Made by a program: the position numbers and the translations under genes
Shown here: positions 60,153-64,000 of the stretch, in pieces
Layout of the letters: each line of letters begins with the position of its first letter
Position numbering within the stretch: the first letter of the stretch is position 1
Notes under the pieces: model-generated
Databases searched by the model: none
What the model was told of the DNA's origin: nothing
Seen by the model: only the letters and a program-made list of their open reading frames with translations
Assembly (NCBI GenBank): GCA_964581605.1
Contig: CAZOPF010000015.1
Span: forward strand, 1-64,000
DNA length: 64,000 nucleotides
Source of the DNA: CAADGU01 sp964581605
GTDB lineage: Bacteria > Chloroflexota > Anaerolineae > Promineifilales > Promineifilaceae
Direction of reading: 5' to 3'

Positions 60153-61232
60153 ATGACCAGAACAATTGTCGTCTTGGATGGCGACCAGACAGGGCAGGAA
60201 CTATTGGAGGAAGCGCTGCGGGTGCTGGATTCACATGTCACCCGTTTTGATGTGGAGTTTCTCCGTTTTGATCTCAGCCTGGAAAATCGGCGGGCTACCA
60301 ACAACCAGGTAGTCTACGACGCCGGTAAGGCCATCCGGCACCATCGCGTCGCCCTCAAAGCGGCCACGATTACCCCGGAAGTGAAGGGGGATGTGGGCAG
60401 CCCCAACCGCATCTTGCGCGAAGAGATGGACGCGGAAGTGATTTTGCGTACCGGGCGACGTATCCCTGGCGTCCGTTCAACTGCCGGCGTCTATGCGCCC
60501 ATCAGCGTGGTGCGCATGGCGCGGGATGATGCTTACGGCGCCAAAGAGTGGCGCGAAGGCGAAGATGGGTCACTGGAAGAGATGGCCTACCGCACCGAAA
60601 AGATCAGCCGCCGCGTCTGCCGGGCGGTGGCCGAATATGCCTTCCAACATGCCCGCGATACCGGCTCCAAAGTGTTTGGCGGCCCCAAATTCACCGTCAG
60701 CCCGGTGTATGAAGGCATGTTTAAGGAAGAGATGGACGCCTGTGCCCATAAGTACCCGGATGTGCGCTACGAACCGCAGTTAATTGATGCCACCTTTGCC
60801 CTGCTGCTAGCTACCACTGGCGAACCATTGGTCATTCCGGCGCTGAACCGGGACGGCGATTTGCTCTCCGACATGGTGCTGCAAATGTTTGGCTCTATTG
60901 CCGGGTCGGAATCCATGGTCATCTCCATTGGCGAAGATGGGCAGATTGACTGCCTGATGGCGGAAGCGCCACACGGCACAGCGCCCCGTTTGCAAGGGAC
61001 GAACCGCGCCAACCCCATGGCCATGATCCTGGCCGGAGCAGGGATGTTGGCGCACATGAAAGAGAAAGAGGCCAAACGCGCCAGCCGCGCCATTTATGAA
61101 GCAACGCTGGAAACGGTGTATGACGGCATACGCACGGCCGACATCGGCGGCACCGCCAACACTGACGAATTCACCAACGAGGTTATTCGGCGGGTGAAGT
61201 CGAAGTTAGAGGTGTGGTCGGCGCTTTCGTAG
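60153..61232 (+). CDS. Isocitrate/isopropylmalate dehydrogenase-family protein, divergent
   Basis: The family oxidatively decarboxylates 2-hydroxy acids such as isocitrate or 3-isopropylmalate with NAD(P). This 359-residue protein keeps the central motifs: VRSTAGVYAPISVVR, YRTEKISRRVCR with the catalytic Tyr, GGPKF with the catalytic Lys, RDGDLLSDMVLQMFGSIAGS with the metal-binding Asp residues and APHGTAPRLQGTNRANPMAM. The N-terminal GDGIGPE is altered to GDQTGQE. Substrate cannot be assigned. AGGAG precedes the start. Confidence 0.85.
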   Translation: MTRTIVVLDGDQTGQELLEEALRVLDSHVTRFDVEFLRFDLSLENRRATNNQVVYDAGKAIRHHRVALKAATITPEVKGDVGSPNRILREEMDAEVILRTGRRIPGVRSTAGVYAPISVVRMARDDAYGAKEWREGEDGSLEEMAYRTEKISRRVCRAVAEYAFQHARDTGSKVFGGPKFTVSPVYEGMFKEEMDACAHKYPDVRYEPQLIDATFALLLATTGEPLVIPALNRDGDLLSDMVLQMFGSIAGSESMVISIGEDGQIDCLMAEAPHGTAPRLQGTNRANPMAMILAGAGMLAHMKEKEAKRASRAIYEATLETVYDGIRTADIGGTANTDEFTNEVIRRVKSKLEVWSALS

Positions 61233-61294
61233 AAAAAGTGAGTAGTGAGCGGTCACTGCCTATTGCTTACGGTTCACTTATCCAAGGAGGGATC

Positions 61295-62080
61295 ATGCTG
61301 GAACTAATTACCCGCCAACCGGAGACCCTACAATACCAGGCGCCGCTGCTGTTTGTGCATGGGGCGTGGCATGGGGCGTGGTGTTGGGATGAATTTTTCT
61401 TGCCCTATTTTGCCGAAAAGGGGTGGGCGGCCCATGCGCTGAGTTTGCGTGGGCATGGCAACAGCCCTGGCCGGGAAAAGATGCGCTGGCATTCGGTGAA
61501 GGGGTATGTGGCCGATGTGGCGGAGATTGCCCAGATGTTACCAACCTGGCCGGTGGTGATTGGGCACTCAATGGGGGGATTGGTGGTACAGAAGTATTTG
61601 GAGACGTACCATGCGCCAGCCGGGGTGCTGCTGGCGGCCGTACCGCCGCGTGGGGTCATTGGTACGACAGTGCGGTTGGGCCGCCATCACCCCGGTGTGT
61701 TACTCAAAACAAACCTGACGTTGAGTATGTGGCCGGTGATTGGCACACAGGCGTTGGCGCGGGAAATGTTTTTTAGTGAGGAGATGCCGGAGGGGGAAGT
61801 GGCGCGGCATTACGGCCGACTGCACAATGAATCCTTTCGCGCTTTCAATGACATGCTCTGGCTGAACCTGCCCAAACCAAAACGAGTGAAAACACCGCTG
61901 CTGGTACTTGGTGGCTCAAAAGATACTGTTTTTACGGTGGATGAGGTGAAAAGCACCGCCGCCGCTTATAACACCGAAGTCGTCTTTTTTGATATGGCGC
62001 ATGACATGATGCTGGAAGCGGGCTGGCAGGCCGTGGCCGATCATATCATGGGGTGGCTGCGCCTGCGGGAGGTTTCGTAA
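61295..62080 (+). CDS. Alpha/beta hydrolase
   Basis: This 261-residue hydrolase shows oxyanion-hole sequence LLFVHGAWHGAWCWDEFFLP, nucleophile Ser in VVIGHSMGGLVVQKYL, acid Asp in LGGSKDTVFTVDE and His in FDMAHDMMLEAGW. AAGGAGG (61284-61290) fixes the ATG at 61295. The HGAWHGAWCW start resembles hydroxynitrile lyase/esterase and lysophospholipase-like members. Substrate unknown. Its stop lies 69 bases from the converging metallophosphoesterase stop, across a hairpin. Confidence 0.9.
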   Translation: MLELITRQPETLQYQAPLLFVHGAWHGAWCWDEFFLPYFAEKGWAAHALSLRGHGNSPGREKMRWHSVKGYVADVAEIAQMLPTWPVVIGHSMGGLVVQKYLETYHAPAGVLLAAVPPRGVIGTTVRLGRHHPGVLLKTNLTLSMWPVIGTQALAREMFFSEEMPEGEVARHYGRLHNESFRAFNDMLWLNLPKPKRVKTPLLVLGGSKDTVFTVDEVKSTAAAYNTEVVFFDMAHDMMLEAGWQAVADHIMGWLRLREVS

Positions 62081-62083
62081 TGC

Positions 62084-62152
62084 GTAACCTGTGGCTCGTT
62101 ATCCGTAAACTAACCTCGGATAACCGATTATGGCTCACGGATAACGGGTTAC
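62084..62152. terminator. Word-type hairpin between convergent genes (GGATAACGG family)
   Basis: GTAACC and GTTATCCGT on the left pair with ACGGATAAC and GGTTAC on the right, around a central CGGATAACCGATTA. It lies between convergent genes and overlaps the last codon of the minus-strand gene, so it may act as a bidirectional terminator. Confidence 0.7.
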
Positions 62153-63390
62153 AGGGAGGCCGGCCGAATGGTGACCAGGGTGATTTCCGGGGGGCAGAGG
62201 AAGCGGACGCGGGGGGCGCTGAGACCTTCCAGGCCCACGCCACGCGAGACGTAGAGATGGGTACGGCCGTGACGATATAACCCCATCACAAACCGCCGCC
62301 CCAACTGGGAACTGGTGAGCAAGGGGCCAATGAGCGGCAGGCGCACCTGCCCGCCATGTGTATGCCCACACAGGTAAAGGTCAATGTCGTGCTGCACCGC
62401 CTGGGGCGCCAGTTCTGGTGAATGGTAAAGTAAAATTTGTGGGGAATTTTCGGGGGCGCGGGCCATTAGTTGGTTTAACCGGGCTTCGTCGGTGGGGATG
62501 TGGTGAGTGCAGTCAAGGCCAATGAGGGTGAGGGTACGGCCGTGACCCACATCGGCCAACACACATTCCTGCCGCAACAATTGCACCGGCAAGTCATCAA
62601 AAATCGGGACCACCTGCTCGCGGAGATCAACTGTGGGGCTGCCTAACGTGGCATAAACGCCATAGGGCGCTTTGAGGCGGCGTAGGAGCTGCCACACCTG
62701 TCGGTGGGTTTCTGGATCACGATTGTAGGAAAGGTTGACAAAATCTCCAGTAATCACAATGAGATCAGGTTTGGCCTTTTTTGCCAGTTCTAACACCTGT
62801 TCCTCACGCATTGTCAATCGCTCGACATGGAGATCCGAAATGTGTAGCAGGCGTATGGGGGGGCTGCCAGGTTTTAGCCTGTCGGAAAACATAATGAACT
62901 CGGTTAATTTAAGGCGGAATGGTTCAATTTCCGTCCCCCAGATCAAGGCAGCCAATCCCAGCAACTGCGCCACCAAAAACAGGCCAAGCCCCCACTGAAT
63001 GCCTGACCAACGGCCGATGAGCGCGGCAACGGCCGTTGCTGCCAGCCGGGGAAGCGCCAATACAACAAACTGTGCCTGCCAGGGGCCAAAGGAAAGTCCA
63101 CGCCGGGGCAAAGAGCGCAACAACATCATATCGGCCGCCATGATCAAGCCTGAAAGTACCGTCACCACACGCACCGAACTCCGGTCGCCAGAAAGTACAC
63201 CCCATAACAATCCAACAAGGCCCGTAAAAGCCAACCAAACCAACAACAGCGCCCAATCAGGCCAATATGCTGGTTGGTGGAAAAATAGCATGATCTTGTG
63301 CAAATGCCCTTCGGCCAGAATGTCAATTGCCGGGTCTTCTATCGTGAGGGGTTCTGCCAATTGTTCATTGAGCAATGTCGTATCCTGCAC
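62149..63390 (-). CDS. Membrane-anchored metallophosphoesterase with altered GNHD motif
   Basis: This 413-residue protein has four or five N-terminal membrane segments (about residues 45-175) and a calcineurin-like phosphoesterase domain (YkuE/YaeI type). Metal motifs include LLHISDLHVERL, VITGDFVNLS, LLYHSPELAP and LCGHTHGGQVRLP. The expected GNH[DE] is GSPTVD, so the usual Asn metal ligand and catalytic His are missing. Relatives act on lipid A or UDP-diacylglucosamine-like substrates or phosphodiesters; activity here is uncertain. The start is GTG at 63390, with GGAG eight bases upstream. Its stop is within a convergent hairpin. Confidence 0.85.
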   Translation of the reverse strand: MQDTTLLNEQLAEPLTIEDPAIDILAEGHLHKIMLFFHQPAYWPDWALLLVWLAFTGLVGLLWGVLSGDRSSVRVVTVLSGLIMAADMMLLRSLPRRGLSFGPWQAQFVVLALPRLAATAVAALIGRWSGIQWGLGLFLVAQLLGLAALIWGTEIEPFRLKLTEFIMFSDRLKPGSPPIRLLHISDLHVERLTMREEQVLELAKKAKPDLIVITGDFVNLSYNRDPETHRQVWQLLRRLKAPYGVYATLGSPTVDLREQVVPIFDDLPVQLLRQECVLADVGHGRTLTLIGLDCTHHIPTDEARLNQLMARAPENSPQILLYHSPELAPQAVQHDIDLYLCGHTHGGQVRLPLIGPLLTSSQLGRRFVMGLYRHGRTHLYVSRGVGLEGLSAPRVRFLCPPEITLVTIRPASL

Positions 63391-63508
63391 CTGTTTACTC
63401 CTGTTTTACACCTCGTTGGAACAGCCATGATCATGCGCCACCATCCTTACCAACGTGCTTAAACCATCGGTAATCCACGAGGACGGCCGTTACATGAAAC
63501 AGTAATTG

Positions 63509-63525
63509 AGTTCCGTTTCGGAACT
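63509..63525. repeat. Short hairpin in the rsmA-phosphoesterase spacer
   Basis: AGTTCCG and CGGAACT flank TTT. It lies 40 bases after the rsmA stop on the minus strand and could be a weak terminator. Nothing else was recognised in 63391-63565. Confidence 0.4.
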
Positions 63526-63565
63526 GACACTTTCTGCATCTTCCAATGCCTCCATTGGGGCGTGA

Positions 63566-64000
63566 TTACGCGATTGTTGTTATTTTTGGAAAGGATTGAT
63601 ACAGGGTTAGCCATTCGGCCAGGGTCAGGGTTTCGGCCCGCCGACGGCCGTCCACCCCCACCGCTGCCAGCCATCGCCCTATTTCCTCTTTATCCAGCCC
63701 CAACTGGCGTAAATTGTTTTGAAGTTGCTTCCGTTTCTGGCTGAAACCAGCGCGCACGATGCGGAAAAAGGGTTCTTCTTCGGCCAGGGGCAACGGCTGT
63801 GCCTCCGCCAACTCCATGCGCACCACCGCCGAATCCACATCTGGGCGGGGCCAAAACGCGCCCGCTTTGATGGTGGTGAGGGTTTGCACACGACCGTAAA
63901 ACTGCACACTAACGGCCAAAAGCGACATGTGGGGTGGCACGGCCGTGAGCCGCTCTGCTACCTCCTTTTGTACGGTTAACACCATGACCTCCGGTTTGTG
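63566..64000 (-). CDS. rsmA: 16S rRNA (adenine1518/1519-N6) dimethyltransferase, C-terminal part
   Basis: The 144 visible residues are the C-terminal half of KsgA/RsmA, which dimethylates two adenines of 16S rRNA helix 45. Recognisable are KPEVMVLTVQKEVAERL, LLAVSVQFYGRVQTL, AGAFWPRPDVDSAVVRM and FFRIVRAGFSQKRKQLQNNL. The gene runs off the right edge, so the SAM-binding N-terminus lies outside the window; the frame stays open to base 64000. Confidence 0.93.
   Translation of the reverse strand, partial: HKPEVMVLTVQKEVAERLTAVPPHMSLLAVSVQFYGRVQTLTTIKAGAFWPRPDVDSAVVRMELAEAQPLPLAEEEPFFRIVRAGFSQKRKQLQNNLRQLGLDKEEIGRWLAAVGVDGRRRAETLTLAEWLTLYQSFPKITTIA

Overview
The window looks like one chromosomal contig or scaffold (three 100-N gaps) of a member of the Chloroflexota, probably from the Anaerolineae/Ardenticatenia side. 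This assignment is an inference. It rests on a CIRCE-controlled hrcA-grpE-dnaK-dnaJ-prmA operon, lipoproteins with VEVTR-type linkers, an effector-associated-domain (EAD-like) protein, a nucleotide-translocase/HEAT/cNMP fusion, and a sortase next to an exosortase. No rRNA, tRNA, CRISPR array or prophage was seen.

Layout. 0-6.5 kb, minus strand: a LacI regulator with a clear promoter and operator, then a carbohydrate ABC importer resembling AglEFG, whose binding protein carries a near-perfect internal tandem duplication. 6.6-8.7 kb: an ADP-forming acyl-CoA synthetase. 8.7-14.7 kb, minus strand: the heat-shock operon. 14.8-20.9 kb: an EAD-like protein, a gap with a broken gene end, the 1223-residue translocase/HEAT/cNMP fusion, a GNAT acetyltransferase and a methyltransferase. 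21.0-27.3 kb: a co-directional set made of a family-5 lipoprotein, a HAMP-GAF membrane sensor without an output domain, two 252-residue ParA/MinD-like ATPases and small HicA/HicB-like genes. 27.5-42.2 kb: a xylo-oligosaccharide utilisation locus (LacI regulator and operators, family-5 ABC importer, GH3, GH43, xylA, a hicBA toxin-antitoxin pair, xylB). 42.3-50.9 kb: a secreted PKD/CAP protein, a sortase with its likely substrate, an ABC1 kinase, small membrane and Cys-rich proteins, PrsW and QueA. 51-56.7 kb: a tyrosine recombinase divergent from an exosortase/EpsI-like fusion and its VIT-VWA PEP-CTERM partner. 56.7-64 kb: an acyl-CoA dehydrogenase, two FemAB-like transferases, an isocitrate/isopropylmalate-type dehydrogenase, an alpha/beta hydrolase, a metallophosphoesterase and the 3' part of rsmA.

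Two patterns run through the whole window. First, the octamer palindrome ACGGCCGT occurs about 92 times by eye, roughly one per 700 bp, where base composition predicts one or two. It behaves like a highly iterated palindrome comparable to cyanobacterial HIP1. Second, many short intergenic spaces hold hairpins built by repeating a 6-9 base word and its complement. The word differs between sites but falls into a few recurring families. Some hairpins lie right at start or stop codons, and one encodes the last residues of a protein.

How the genes work together: the two sugar loci cover alpha-glucoside-like and xylan-derived sugars. The second feeds xylose through XylA and XylB into the pentose phosphate pathway. 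The surface-protein genes (sortase, exosortase, FemAB, PKD/CAP) point to an elaborate cell envelope.
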